Shown here one piece after another: positions 21,557 to 35,603 of a stretch of 64,000 nucleotides of DNA. This DNA comes from Aphelenchoides besseyi. Lineage: Eukaryota; Nematoda; Chromadorea; Rhabditida; Aphelenchoididae. The translations under genes were made by a program, and so were the position numbers. The stretch spans positions 8,122,001-8,186,000 of the forward strand of contig JAMPIQ010000002.1 in the NCBI GenBank assembly GCA_024699855.1, given 5' to 3'. The notes beneath the pieces are model-generated. The model did not search any database, had not been told where the DNA came from, and worked only from the letters and a program-made list of their open reading frames with translations. How positions within the stretch are numbered: the stretch's first letter is position 1; each line of letters begins with the position of its first letter.

Positions 21557-24500
21557 ATGAATGCCTTAGGGGAGGCGGCTCTATTCCCCAAACTCGAATT
21601 TCCGGTAGAAACGGAGCCTGAGCCCCAGGTAATCGAATTCTCTATTACTAATTACTGAGCCTTCGACTGCAGACATGTTGTGGGATGGCCGCCTCTTGGC
21701 CCAAAGGTTCACTATTGATTTTTGCAGCCGACTTCTTTGAACGTTTTGTCTTCTACGGAATCAAAGGTCTTCTGATTCGATTTCATGCGATTACTTCTGA
21801 TTTCAGTTACTTTGGCGCTTTACTTCATGAAAACGATTGGTGCTGATCCAGTGACTTCGACTCTCGTTCTTCAAACGTTTCTCTTCGGTTCTTATGTTTT
21901 TCCGTTTTTGGGTGCGATTTTAGCTGATAGTTTTTTGGGGAAATTTCCGTACGTCTTCAGTTCTCTAAAAGTGTTTTCGAACTGATTCCAGAACAATTAT
22001 TTGCATGTCAATCGCTTATATCGTTGGTTTGTGCGTACTCACATACTCGTCAATGAAACCAATGGGTTCACCGTATCATCCGAATCTGGACTTTTTTGGT
22101 TTGTTCCTCATAGCCGTTGGATCGGGAGGTGTAAAGCCGTGTCTTACAACTTTTGGAGCTGATCAGTTCAAACCAAGTCATGTTAGTATGATTTCTACGT
22201 ATTTTGCACTGTTCTATTTGCTCGTCAGTCTTGGCGGTGTGTTCAGTACGCTGTTTGTTCCGGTTTTTGGAAGTTGGTTGTTTCATCGTTCAATCAACTA
22301 TCACTGATTTCAGTTATTCCATGTCTTAATCAAAACAGTTGTTACCCGTTTGCTTTTGGGTTATTCGCATTGTTGATTCTAATATCAGTGGCTGCTTTCG
22401 GAGCCGGAATGTGTCTCTACACACCATCGAATCCAACAGAGAACGTGGTTCTTCGAGTACTCGATGTCATTAAGGTAACCAATTGCTCTTTCTTTTCACT
22501 CGAGACATTTGTTCTTTTGGGTGGCTTTGTATTGTAAATTCAAAAAGATTGGACCGAATCGTGATTATTGGATCGATCATTACTTGGACGTTCACGATTG
22601 CAGTAAGAGTTTAGAGTGCATTCAAGCAAGTCGTGGCCGTCCAACCGGCGCTTCTCCAAATTGTCCTCACGTAACCGCTTGCAGTGAAACTCGTTTGAGA
22701 AGTTGAATTTCAGGCGAAATTTCTCGATGAAATTAAGGCTATGATTCGCTTGATTATCATTTTGATACCGATTGTCTTCTTCTGGGCCTTATATGAGCAA
22801 CAGGTCAACTTCACGAAAAGAACGTTGAAAATCGACGTTTTTTAGAGCAACTTGTGGTTAATTCAAGCATCTTCAATGGAACCGCACATAAGTCAAATGA
22901 CAGTAATTTTGCCGAATCGAATGTTTCTTGTTGAAATTGGAATGTTGGTCTTATTGATTCCATTCTTTCAATGTATGGTATTTCCGTATTTGGGAATGTG
23001 TGGTGTTCGAATTACGTGCGTTCAATTCCGTTGATTTGTAGTCAAGAACATTTCTTTGAAGGTATCTGAGACGAATGATAATCGGCGGGTTCTTTGCCGT
23101 TATGGCTTTTGGTTTCAGTGCGGTGATACAAATGGGTCTTTCAGTAAGATCTGAAATTTTAACGTCTTACAAGCAAACTTCAGCAAACGATGCCAACACC
23201 ACCAAATTCTGGAAACGCTGTTCTCTCGGTCGTCAACATCTTTCCATCGGGTTGTAATGCTATGATAGCTGATATTCCCGGATATGCGACTCCCGCAGTG
23301 ATACCGGGCGGTAAATCGCTCATCGATAATCCACTTCTCATGCAACGTCAAGTCTATCACATACCTATCGAAGAGGAGACTAGAATCACAGTTGGAATTA
23401 AACTGAATGGGCAAGTTATTTTGAACATTGTTTTTACAGTCTTTATATTTAGTTCGTGTTCTGGTCATTCACTTATTCGGCATTCGATAACCGCTGTTCC
23501 GGGTTCTGCGTACTATTTGGTCATCGGACCTCAAGGTGTTTTTAGTAATGAAGCGATCTTTCAAAAACCAACGGAAGGAAAAGGGTTGAATACGATAAGG
23601 TTATTTGAAAAGAAAGATGCGATCATAAACGATTTCTTTAGTGTTAATTTGGCAATTCCGTGTAAATTCTTGCCTCAAAATATCAAGTCCTGGGGTGCTT
23701 GTGCCGGACTAAACAGTGAAATAGAGGCATTGAACGCGTACAGTGGTGCGTTGGCAGTTTGTCGGCAAGATCCCAATGTGACCGCTTGCAATCCGATGGA
23801 TCCGAGGTGAGACGACAAATTACACAACGTCTTTTAGTTTTCTTAGTGGTTATTACGAATGGCCTGCTGAATCGTGGACCAACCAAATACTACGCGCATT
23901 CCCACCTGTTGGCGATAACCCACAAGGTAGTTGAACTAAAATTACACGCATTAATTGGTTAAGGTCGAGCTCATTTCACTTTTTATCCGCCAACTGCTCG
24001 TTTGGGTTCTGGTGAATTTCAAGTCTTCTACGTTCAGAAATTGGCCAATCCAACAACCTCAGAAACAACCACAAACTACGAGCCGGTCAAAGGAGCTGAG
24101 TTTAAGATTGATGGAATTGGCGGCGTTTACACACTGATTGTCGGAATTAGTGGAAGTGTTTTGGACGATTCGGCAGTAAAAAACAAACAATATTCATATA
24201 GAAGTTGATACTTTTAGAATAACGTTGCTTTGTTACATCAAATACAACCACAAAATTTCATGAGCATAATCGTTCAATTTCCGCAATATTTTCTTATGAC
24301 CGTAGCGGAGATACTTTTTAGTATTACGGGACTTGAACTTTTTTATACACAAGTAGTTCATTTCCCAACCATATACATTGATAACAAATTCTAGGCTCCA
24401 CCATCAATGCGTACCATAGCCCAAGCCTTTTGGTTCTTTGCCATTGGTTTGGGCAATCTTCTAGCGTTCTTCTTGTCCACCATACATCTATTTTCTGATT

Positions 24501-24741
24501 TGGTTTGTGAATTCAATTACTCGTTTAATGAACTGATGAGTTTCAGGTTGTCGGATTGCTTATGATTGCTGCGGGCTTATTGTTCACGACGATTGCATTG
24601 TTCATCCTCTCGCTTTTGTACTTCCGATATACGAATTTCACGTCCATCGAAGACGATCGTGAACGTTTGTTGAGATCTGAATTGGGTCTCGACAACGAAG
24701 CGTTCAAGAACTCGGGCAACACGTTCGTTACACGACTTTAG
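21557..24741 (+). CDS. Proton-coupled oligopeptide transporter (SLC15/POT family)
   Basis: Imports di- and tripeptides with protons across the plasma membrane; in worms the best-known member acts in intestine. About twelve exons (first: 21557-21628, 21673-21766, 21807-21948) encode the POT fold. Visible family landmarks: TM1 DFFERFVFYGIK, TM2 to TM3 TFLFGSYVFPFLGAILADSFLG, the PTR2 signature region GSGGVKPCLTTFGADQF in TM4, IVFFWALYEQQ in TM7, and a long extracellular segment between the late helices (about 23190-24200) as in animal PEPTs. The end is YPLS-free and acidic with NEAFKN. The ExxER proton-coupling motif reads DxxER here. The start MNALGEAAL was chosen because it splices in frame into the TCCGMAASWPKGS exon. 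AATAAA follows at 24831. Confidence 0.95.
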
Positions 24742-24830
24742 TCCAAAAACAAGTGGCTTCGCTTCCTTCTACTTCGCAAAATTGAAAATCATTACAAATT
24801 GCAGGGATTTGTTTCTTTTTAAATCAAACG

Positions 24831-24836
24831 AATAAA
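24831..24836 (+). terminator. Polyadenylation signal of the peptide transporter gene
   Basis: AATAAA 90 nt after the stop codon. The rest of the 362-nt gap to the next gene shows nothing I recognise. Confidence 0.6.
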
Positions 24837-25103
24837 ATCTATTTAATCCGACCATTAATTTCATTTCTGCACGTGCTGCAAATAACGGCCGACTATGAAG
24901 TCGACTGAGATCTCCAGATGTTCACCGAGAAGTCGTTTTCATTCTCACTTTTTTCGTTTACAAAAAAACATCTTTTTCTCCAGAATGTACAAATCGGCAT
25001 TAACCGGTCGATCAGGACAACGGGTATGAACTAGGAGAGTGATCGTCATGTGAAATGTGTTTAGAATCAAAATGTTGACATCGAAAACGACACGTTTTGT
25101 CTC

Positions 25104-25504
25104 ATGTCTCGGCGAGTGCGTTGGCTTTGTATGTTGCTTACACTCACCCTTATGGCAAGTTTGTTGTGTGCAATCGTCAACTCGATGCAAACTTCCAACG
25201 TTCATTCAGCCACTTATTGCAAGCAACCAAACGAAACTTTCTCTTTGTAAGTAGGCAGTCGAGCACCACAATCGATTTTGCAGGTGTCCATTGGAATCGA
25301 TCGTCGTCTTTTACGAATGTTGTTTGAATGATTCCAATCGACTGGCGTGTTGCACGAAACCCAAACTATTGATGATGTGAGAAAGTAGCTGTAGAATACA
25401 ATTGGTCTGTTTTTAGAGCCGCTGTTTTCAACATGATCTTGGCGCTTCTTGCACTCTTGTGTTACTGTTTGAAATCAAAGTTCTTTGATTCGAATAAACC
25501 GTGA
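25104..25504 (+). CDS. Small Cys-rich type I membrane protein (Shisa/WBP1-like layout), 107 aa
   Basis: Three exons (25104-25246, 25284-25376, 25417-25504) with canonical GT-AG borders and matching phases. The protein has a signal peptide (WLCMLLTLTLMASLLCAIV), a short ectodomain with the cysteine pattern C...C...ECC...ACC and two NxS/T sites (NET, NDS), one transmembrane helix (IAAVFNMILALLALLCYC) and a tail of about ten residues (KSKFFDSNKP). Paired cysteines just before a single helix recall Shisa, WBP1 or VOPP1 proteins. The usual proline-rich PPxY tail of those families is absent, so the assignment is tentative. No single open frame shows the whole gene; it appears only after splicing. 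A polyadenylation signal follows at 25560. Confidence 0.65.
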
Positions 25505-25559
25505 GCTTTCACTTTGCATCTTCAGTTCACATTCTTTCCCACGAATGTCGTGACTAATC

Positions 25560-25565
25560 AATAAA
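25560..25565 (+). terminator. Polyadenylation signal of the small membrane protein gene
   Basis: AATAAA 55 nt after the stop codon. Confidence 0.6.
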
Positions 25566-25796
25566 AATCAAATGGGCGCGGCCATTCGATTAATTCGAAC
25601 AAACAGCCGACCGTCAACGTTAATGAAAAGGTCGTTCCGTCAATGAAAACACCGCCGATTTTGTTCGTTGACTCTTTGCTTCCGTAGCGGGTGTTCTGTT
25701 TGCTTTTTTACTCGAACATTTTACAATTCGAAAAGGAAACCTCCAAGAATTTCGATTTGTTGTTTCCATGAGTTCCCACTCCGACTGACTATCTTG

Positions 25797-26258
25797 ATGT
25801 CTTCGATTCTCACATTTTTGGGGCTCTGCTCCTTAGCTTCCACCACTATGACATTGAGATGCTTTCACTGCAGTCACACGAACATCAAATCGGCTACAAA
25901 AGGAATTCACGATCGAATTGAATCTTCGCCTGAACATTGCGCCGTTCAGAACACTTGTGAAGGTAACAAACGAAGCAAGCGAAGGAAACCGAGAGTGTTT
26001 TCAGGAAAGTGGTGTGTTACTAGTTTGAGCGGAAACAACGTAAGTTTCTCGTGCACCGACAGAGCGCCCGTTGAGTATTTTTGGCACGAAGACCAAATCA
26101 ATTCGTATTGCACGGCGGCATACGACGATCGATCGGTTGCTCACGCGACTTGTTGGTGTAGAACTCATGATTTCTGTCTAACGAACGGAACAAGAACAAT
26201 CGATTGGATTGGTGGTTTGGTTCTAAGCGCAATAATTCTTCTTATCCAACGATTGTAG
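25797..26258 (+). CDS. Ly6/three-finger-like GPI-type surface protein
   Basis: Signal peptide (MSSILTFLGLCSLASTTM), then a cysteine-rich domain beginning LRCFHCSHTN, with cysteines spaced as in Ly6/uPAR-type proteins (CxxC near the start, CWCRTHDFCLTN near the end), then a hydrophobic C-terminus (GGLVLSAIILLIQRL) with no tail, as expected for a GPI-anchor signal. Length without the optional intron is about 139 residues. A 42-nt intron (25963-26004, gtaaca...ttttcag) keeps the frame when retained: it would insert 14 mostly basic residues between two cysteines. I think it is normally spliced out. Nematode relatives such as ODR-2/HOT proteins are membrane-anchored modulators; the function here is not known. 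Confidence 0.65.
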   Translation: MSSILTFLGLCSLASTTMTLRCFHCSHTNIKSATKGIHDRIESSPEHCAVQNTCEGNKRSKRRKPRVFSGKWCVTSLSGNNVSFSCTDRAPVEYFWHEDQINSYCTAAYDDRSVAHATCWCRTHDFCLTNGTRTIDWIGGLVLSAIILLIQRL

Positions 26259-26796
26259 TTAACTGAATGCTTTAGATCCCCTTTCTGTACATAAACAACA
26301 TTTGAGAGTCAAATGGAAATTTAATCTGAACAAGATGTTGCCGTATTATCACAACGTTCAAAACAGTTTTGACTGAAAAAATATTGAGAATCAATGCGAT
26401 TGCAAAGTTCGATTAGACCGAAGAGTCGAGATTGAGATGACTTTGTGATTTTTCAGATGGCAAAATCGGAACCAACAACAGAAAATGAGCAACTGAATTG
26501 AAGAAGTTGTTTCGCGATTTGAAGACCTGAGATACATTGCAGTTAACAGACGATTAATAATGAGATTAGGAGAAAGATAGCAACGAGTATTCTGATTTGA
26601 TTGCTGTAGCTTACTCATGAGATGACAAAGAAATTGCTGATTATGACAAACTCCAAAATAAGGCAAAATAGAAAATGCGGACGGTTTTTGATTTTTCCGT
26701 AGTCACTTGAATTCAATCATATAGACCGGCAATAAAGTTTAACAAAAAGAGACTAGAAAATGAATGTGTACAAAGAGACTGAGATATTAGACTCGA
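26259..26796. other. Convergent 3' region, no gene recognised
   Basis: 538 nt between the stop codons of the Ly6-like gene (+) and the MADF gene (-). It is AT-rich and presumably 3' UTRs. A 91-codon antisense frame at 26391-26666 has no recognisable feature. Confidence 0.5.
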
Positions 26797-28189
26797 TTAA
26801 TCAGATGGCGACGGTGTTCCCTCTTGATCCAACGCCAATTTTCGTTTCTCCAATTCTTCGTCGTTCATTTCGGTTCCGTTTCGTTGTTCCTCCAAAAGCA
26901 AATCCAAAAGCACATCGGCCATTCGTTTACGGGCTACCAAACGTGAACGTGGACTTAACGTTCGAAGATCGTTGGTCACTTGTCGACCAAACAGTTCGCA
27001 CTCGTCTTCGGCAGCTCGCGGCATCAGTTCTTCCAAACATCGACTCAAACGCAAGACACTTTCGTTCAGCTGAGCAACGTCCATGCTCATTGGCGCTGTG
27101 GTGCCATTCAACGGAGACATTGGTCGAATTGCCGTTGCAGAAGCCGTGCATTTGGGCGGTGTTCCACCGCCTGACGATGGTGCCGCAATAGAAACAGCTT
27201 CACTATCCTGAAGTTTTCGTTTTTTGGAGCCACGATTTGAAAATTCTAAATTTAAAAAACGGGTAAAACAATCGATTAATTAAATCAACTCACTCGGAAC
27301 ATCAATCGACTCAGAAGTTGGTAAATGACCTAATGAAGGAGGACCAGAAATTCGCCCATTCGTTGTTTGATTGGTTGTTGAGTCGTCGAAGAGGTTTGTT
27401 CCATTTTGGTGTCTTTGTGCGGCGTTGCTCAGTTGCAGAATCAAATCGGTCAAATTAATTCGATCAGAATCACGATAACCAAACGGATCTTCAATGACTT
27501 TTCCATCTTCAACGCCATTCGTCTGATGTCCATTTGTATTGGTAACATCGTCCAAAAGTAGTGGATCAAAACGTAGACCGGTAGCCGTTGGGTTTGGTGG
27601 ATTCGGTGAGTCGGTTGTTCGTTCACCAGTGATGTACGGTTCCAAAAATGAAAGTTGATCGTAAGTAAACAAATGACGTTTCGATGGATCAGTCGGCGTT
27701 GGGGCGTTTCCGGATTTACGCGAGAAGTATTCTTCTTCGTATTTTCGTCGCATGTATGACCACTGTTCGCGCACTTTTTTGCCTAAAGAACCAAATTAAA
27801 CACCATCATAAACGAGGAAAATTGACCAGTTGCCGGGCTTCCCATTTCTTTTGCAATCGATTGCCATAAAATTCCCTTGTGAGCGTTGTTTTTGTAGAGT
27901 TGATTGTTCTTATCGTATAGTTCGGGATGACGTCGAACCAAATTGATCAGTTGAGCGCGAGTTTCAGCAGGATCCCTAAACCGCTAGTGTTATTATCGAC
28001 TACCGTTTCTTCAACGCACTTGTCGAATTGTATCTGATGACGTCCCAGGGAAACGTCCGCATCGTCACCATAATCCGGTGATCCGCCCAAGTCGTCGTGT
28101 GGACTTGCTGCTTCGTTCAAAATCCGCTGGAATTTCTCCATGAAATTGTCCGGATCTTTCATGTTGAATTGTGCCGTTTTGATGCTCAT
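26797..28189 (-). CDS. MADF-BESS domain transcriptional regulator
   Basis: Likely nuclear DNA-binding protein. Exon 1 (28020-28189) starts MSIKTAQFNMKDPDNFMEKF. It joins through a GTGCGT donor to the MADF domain: LINLVRRHPELYDKNN, then ILWQSIAKEM, then VREQWSYMRRKYEEEY, a Myb/SANT-like three-helix module. After an acidic and Asn/Thr-rich linker comes GSKKRKL, a likely nuclear localisation signal. A C-terminal BESS-like motif follows (FGRQVTNDLRTLSPRSRLVA, then RKRMADVLLDLL), which in the family mediates protein contacts. The start codon lies one base behind a TTTAG acceptor, pointing to trans-splicing or a 5' UTR intron. The family is expanded in nematodes (madf genes); I do not assign an orthologue. 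Confidence 0.85.
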
Positions 28190-30006
28190 TCTAAACCTCC
28201 GAATGAGACGCTTGTCCAAACACTGCAACTCACTTTTCGTTATTGTTCATAACGTCAATGGATTCTGTTTGGGTATCAGCAACCGAATTGGAGCATAAAA
28301 ACAGACGACAATCGTCGAATCGTCTGAAAGCAAACCGAGTAAACGCAAACCCTGAAGTTACACGAAAATGAAAGCAGTCGAATAAAAAACAGTCTTAACA
28401 CCAAGAATTTACAATCTTTTTTACATCCCCAGAAGTGGAACAAAAGATATGCAAATTGCAAAATGAAAAGTTGAATTTGAGCGCGCCACTGCAGTGAAAT
28501 GAGCGCTCACCGAGTTCCGGGGATCGATTTCTCAACAATCGAACAAGTGCCCTGTCAAGGAGATAGCAAGTGAAGAGTGATAATAAGAGTTGCAGCAGCG
28601 ATATCACTGCGTCTTTTCTGCTTGGATTCGGAATCACCGTAATCTCAACGCGGATTCGAGGATCGTCAGATCCCCCCACAAAACCAACGAATCGAATGGC
28701 CCGAAGAGACGATCGGTCGTGTTTCGTCGTCAATCGCGCATTTCACGCGTCGTCCCAAATCACGCAAACAAGCGCACGTTGAACTGAAGAGTTTTTTCGA
28801 TCAGTGAGTCTCAAGGCGCGAGATCTTGTTGTCAACGTTTTTGTGCGTGAAATCGCACGGTCCTGGTCCTCAAATAAGTTGCACGCCGTTGATTTCGCTC
28901 TCGGCGAGATCCCAAACGTGCGGCTGCAAGATTTTTACGTGGGCTGCGCCGAAGCTTTACGTCAACCCTCACAGCAAAGCGCAAAAGATTTGAGATGAGG
29001 ACAAGAAGACGACGCTTGAAGAGCGCGACGGCGACCGGAACAAAACGTAGCTCAACAAGAAAAAAGGACGCGCATCTATCGCACAGATTGGCCCGCTTTC
29101 TTCTCCACTCACTCACCAACGCTGCTTACCGCAGCCGTGTGTTGATGCGCGATCCTCGAAAGAAAAAGAGTCCCCGATCAACGGAAAAACGTTGATTCGT
29201 CCACGCTGCGCCGTCGCTTGTCAACGCTCGTGGAAACTGATTGAGTGCTGACGCTATTGTTGAAGATACTCATTCCCACCACCGAAATCCAACGCAATCA
29301 ACTACTTATCGTAGTCAAAAGAAAAGATCACCGACGGATCTGGGGAATCCATTCGAAGCGGCCAACTGAAATGCGAAAACTCGGCCAAACGGCGAAATCG
29401 TTGGCGGGACCTCTCACTCACTCTCCGGCCCATTTGGCCGATCGGTTAAGACGAAAAGAAGGAAAATGAGACGCCGTCAATCGACTCATCAAATCGGGTA
29501 GAAACGGAGGGGATAGAGAGCGTCCGGCTGTTCGATTTGCCGCGTTGTCTCAGCAACATCGGGGCCGGCAAATGACTCGGAGACTCAACATCAACGACCG
29601 CTGCTCCGCTTGTCCCCGCGATTTGGGTTGACGGTTGAGTGGCAAAAATAAAATCGGCAGCTGTGGTTCGCCAACACATGAGGAGGAGAGCCAACTCGTT
29701 TGGGGATGTTGTTGCCGCTGTCCGGCTTTTGCATCGTCGGCCGTTGCCTTAACCTTTTCCTTTTCATCGCCCACGCCCAAGACCCTCAAATCTTCGAATG
29801 CGCATCGCGATGGCAACCGAACCAAAAAACTTAAATCAACGAAATTCATCTGTTCGTTGATTCGAATCAAAAAATCTCAAACTCGTTTAATAGAAACAAC
29901 ACGGTTTATTTATATAAGTTATCGACGTTTCACTTTTAAGGAATAGAACAACAAATCGCACAGAACAAAAAAGAGAACGAGATCGACGGCAAAGTCAAGA
30001 GCACGA
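28190..30006. other. Intergenic, no gene recognised
   Basis: 1.8 kb between the 5' end of the MADF gene and the 3' end of HSP70. Both strands have overlapping open frames under 115 codons, with arginine-rich, low-information translations. It should contain the MADF promoter and the HSP70 3' UTR. Confidence 0.5.
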
Positions 30007-33115
<3,109 letters not shown>

Positions 33116-33405
33116 TGTTGTGGTTTTTGAACGAAAAAGAACAGAAAATCAGCAAGAGTTTGCTTCTGAAAGAAGAATAATAAATTGATTATCCGAAAGA
33201 AATGACGCAAAATACACGGAAGAGAATGGCAATCAAGTGGTTGGGATCAAGATTAAGGACATGGGACTCTAACGGAGCAACAAATCACCCAACATAAGCG
33301 ACCCAAACCCAAACTGTCGACTGAGAATACTGAGGCAAAACGAGAAACAGCGAACGTATTTTGAAGGCGGCGACCATTTTTCTCTCCCTACTGAAATCAG
33401 ACATC

Positions 33406-33418
33406 GAAACTTCGCGAA
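33406..33418. promoter_or_regulatory. Heat-shock element 1
   Basis: GAAacTTCgcGAA is a perfect three-unit HSF1 binding site (alternating GAA/TTC with two-base gaps), 291 nt upstream of the HSP70 start codon. Confidence 0.75.
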
Positions 33419-33435
33419 GTCTGCGGCTTTACCGC

Positions 33436-33448
33436 GAACATTCGCGAG
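33436..33448. promoter_or_regulatory. Heat-shock element 2 (one mismatch)
   Basis: GAAcaTTCgcGAG: two perfect units and one near-perfect unit, 18 nt from element 1. Confidence 0.65.
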
Positions 33449-33483
33449 CCCTCAGTTCGCCTTGTCGGCTGGAGCGAAGAAGG

Positions 33484-33496
33484 TTCGCGAACTTTC
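33484..33496. promoter_or_regulatory. Heat-shock element 3
   Basis: TTCgcGAActTTC is a perfect three-unit site and is followed directly by GAA. An inverted CCAAT (ATTGG) lies at 33506-33510. Confidence 0.7.
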
Positions 33497-33510
33497 GAAC
33501 CGTCCATTGG

Positions 33511-34359
33511 TCCCGCCCCCTCGTCTGTCTGGTACGCACTCTGTTTTGGTCCGAACAAGTGGAGAGTAGACGAAAAACGGAGAGTGGACTTTGAGGTCCC
33601 GCTGATTTGCCACTTCATTTGCTTTTGCATGAAAACAACTGGAAATTTCGAGGCGTTCCGTTGTTTTGAATGACGAAAATCTGTTGAAAAAGATTTGCGA
33701 TGATCACTTAATGAGCTGACGATTCAAACAAAAATGAGAAGGTTGGTACCAAAGATTTTTCGACTTTTTTCTCGCATTTTCCGGAACATTTCTTTCCGCC
33801 AATTCTTACGAAATGAGCGCCAATTGAAGATCGCTGAGATGATGAAAATCTTTAGCCATCGAAGTTTACTCAAAATTCTCAATACCTTCGAACGACGGTA
33901 AATGACCTTGTTCCCGATTAGACTACGGAGACTTTTTGAAATTTCTAATCAGCAGTTAATGGGATACGTCGAACAAAACTCTTGAATCAACAAATTTCAC
34001 GATGAAGCTGCAAATGAGTTCACAAAACAACCACAAAACTGAATCCACAGCCAAATAAACGAACATCGTAATTGCAGTCACATTAACTTGCTGAGCAACT
34101 TAAACGAACTCAGACATCTCCTCCAGGATTCGCTTTCATTCCTGTGAACGCACCTCAATTCTCTTGCTGTCCAATTGTTTTCTTAAGATCGTTTCTAGTG
34201 GTTCTACTCATTTAAGTCGTTCGATTTGTTGTTCATCCAAAGAATCGAGTTGTTTCAATGTCATTCAAAAGCACCTTCGCGTTCAATGGTTCTAATCGGA
34301 AAGATGCTTTTTGTAGTGAAAAGTGTTTTATTTTTGTCACAAAATTATACAGAAACATT
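33511..34359. other. Upstream of HSP70, no gene recognised
   Basis: About 850 nt between the HSP70 regulatory cluster and the stop codon of the CAP-like gene. It contains distal promoter and the neighbour's 3' UTR. No open frame worth reporting. Confidence 0.5.
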
Positions 34360-35382
34360 TCAATCGTAGACGACAACCAGAATACTCAGTGGTTCTTTTG
34401 AGTCGATGATCGCTTTTCCAATGCCAATTTTGCGAAGATCGTGCGCAGCAAAATAATTTCGATTCCAGTTCTCCATTTCGTTTGCCCACTCGTCAACAAC
34501 ACGTGGTGCATTCAACGAGGTCCCGATCCAGACATTCGTGTTCTCCAAGATTCTAAACTTGATTGCTAATCGTTTTGCATTTCAAATTTATGATAAGTCA
34601 AGAACGGTCTGGTACGATTCACGATGACGCTCTTTGCACTTCATTTTGCCGTTTGTATGATGGCGAATAGCGTGACTAAAGAACGAAAATCCTCGTAGTT
34701 TCCATACCCTTCCAGTTGCTTCGGGTAAATGCGCGAATATTCGCGTCCAAATTTCAGATCGTGACTCACCGAATTTGTTTATCCAACGACATTTGAGTTG
34801 CTTCTCGTTTTGCCATATGCATCAATCGATCTTCAATTTGCAGCTCTTGAACACCGTGACTTCGACGTTGTGCATTGATTTCGTAAACGAATGCACTCAA
34901 CGAATCAACGGCCGGAACAGCGAATTGAATTTGTGGTTCAACTACTCGCGCTCTTCTCACCAAAGTGTTTTGATCAAATTGCGACCATTTATCTCCGTAG
35001 ATAGTACTGTCTCCACATCCAAGGTCTGGAACCACGTATCATCACGACATTAGCAAAAACTCACCAACAAATTCAGTTCGTTCCGATTGTTCAGCAATCG
35101 ATTTCCGTCTTCTCGGCAGAGACTTTAGGATCGTTGTGTTGATCAGAAGATTGTTCTGATTCCCTGGACAGTCCGGTAGAATCGCTTTTGAGCCGTAGGA
35201 AACAGTCTTCTGTGTATAAACTAATCGTCAAAAAACAACAGAAAACTTACTTGCAAGGTTGTCGAAAGCAATTTACCATCTGGAGAATGTATCTCAATTC
35301 TTCTTTGCGTATACGTCTTGCCGGTCATGTTAAGAAGAAATACAATTGACGACACAAGCAACCAATTTTGCAATCTCCTCAT
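34360..35382 (-). CDS. Secreted CAP/SCP-like protein (divergent)
   Basis: Signal peptide MRRLQNWLLVSSIVFLLNMT, then a short unique region with two cysteines, then a stretch reading FVYEINAQRRSHGVQELQIE and DRLMHMAKREATQ, which matches helix 1 of CAP (SCP/TAPS) domains. The last exon (ILENTNVWIGTSL, VVDEWANEMENWNRNY, RKIGIGKAI, ILVVVYD) corresponds to the GENI, W..E..NY and strand motifs near the CAP C-terminus. Exons between about 34560 and 34770 are hard to place by eye. One candidate exon carries a His-His pair in the region of the CAP cavity histidines. The canonical HFTQ..W segment is not seen. The start codon follows directly on a GAATAG acceptor-like sequence. Family members are secreted; no function can be inferred for this one. 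Confidence 0.5.
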
Positions 35383-35603
35383 CTATTCAAACAAAAATTT
35401 ATGACCGAAATCCGTAGCGTTAAGTTTTATGTTTGTTCTTGTGGTTTCTGCTCGAATATTAAACTTTTCGTTTATTTTGTTTATGCAAAGAATTCTATCG
35501 TCAAAATCGTTTAATCGCAATCGTTCAAAGGTGTTTGACTTGTGGCAACGCGACCTTATTGTTCAGTCGATTCAAAATCGCACGATCTCTCCAACTCAAA
35601 ATG

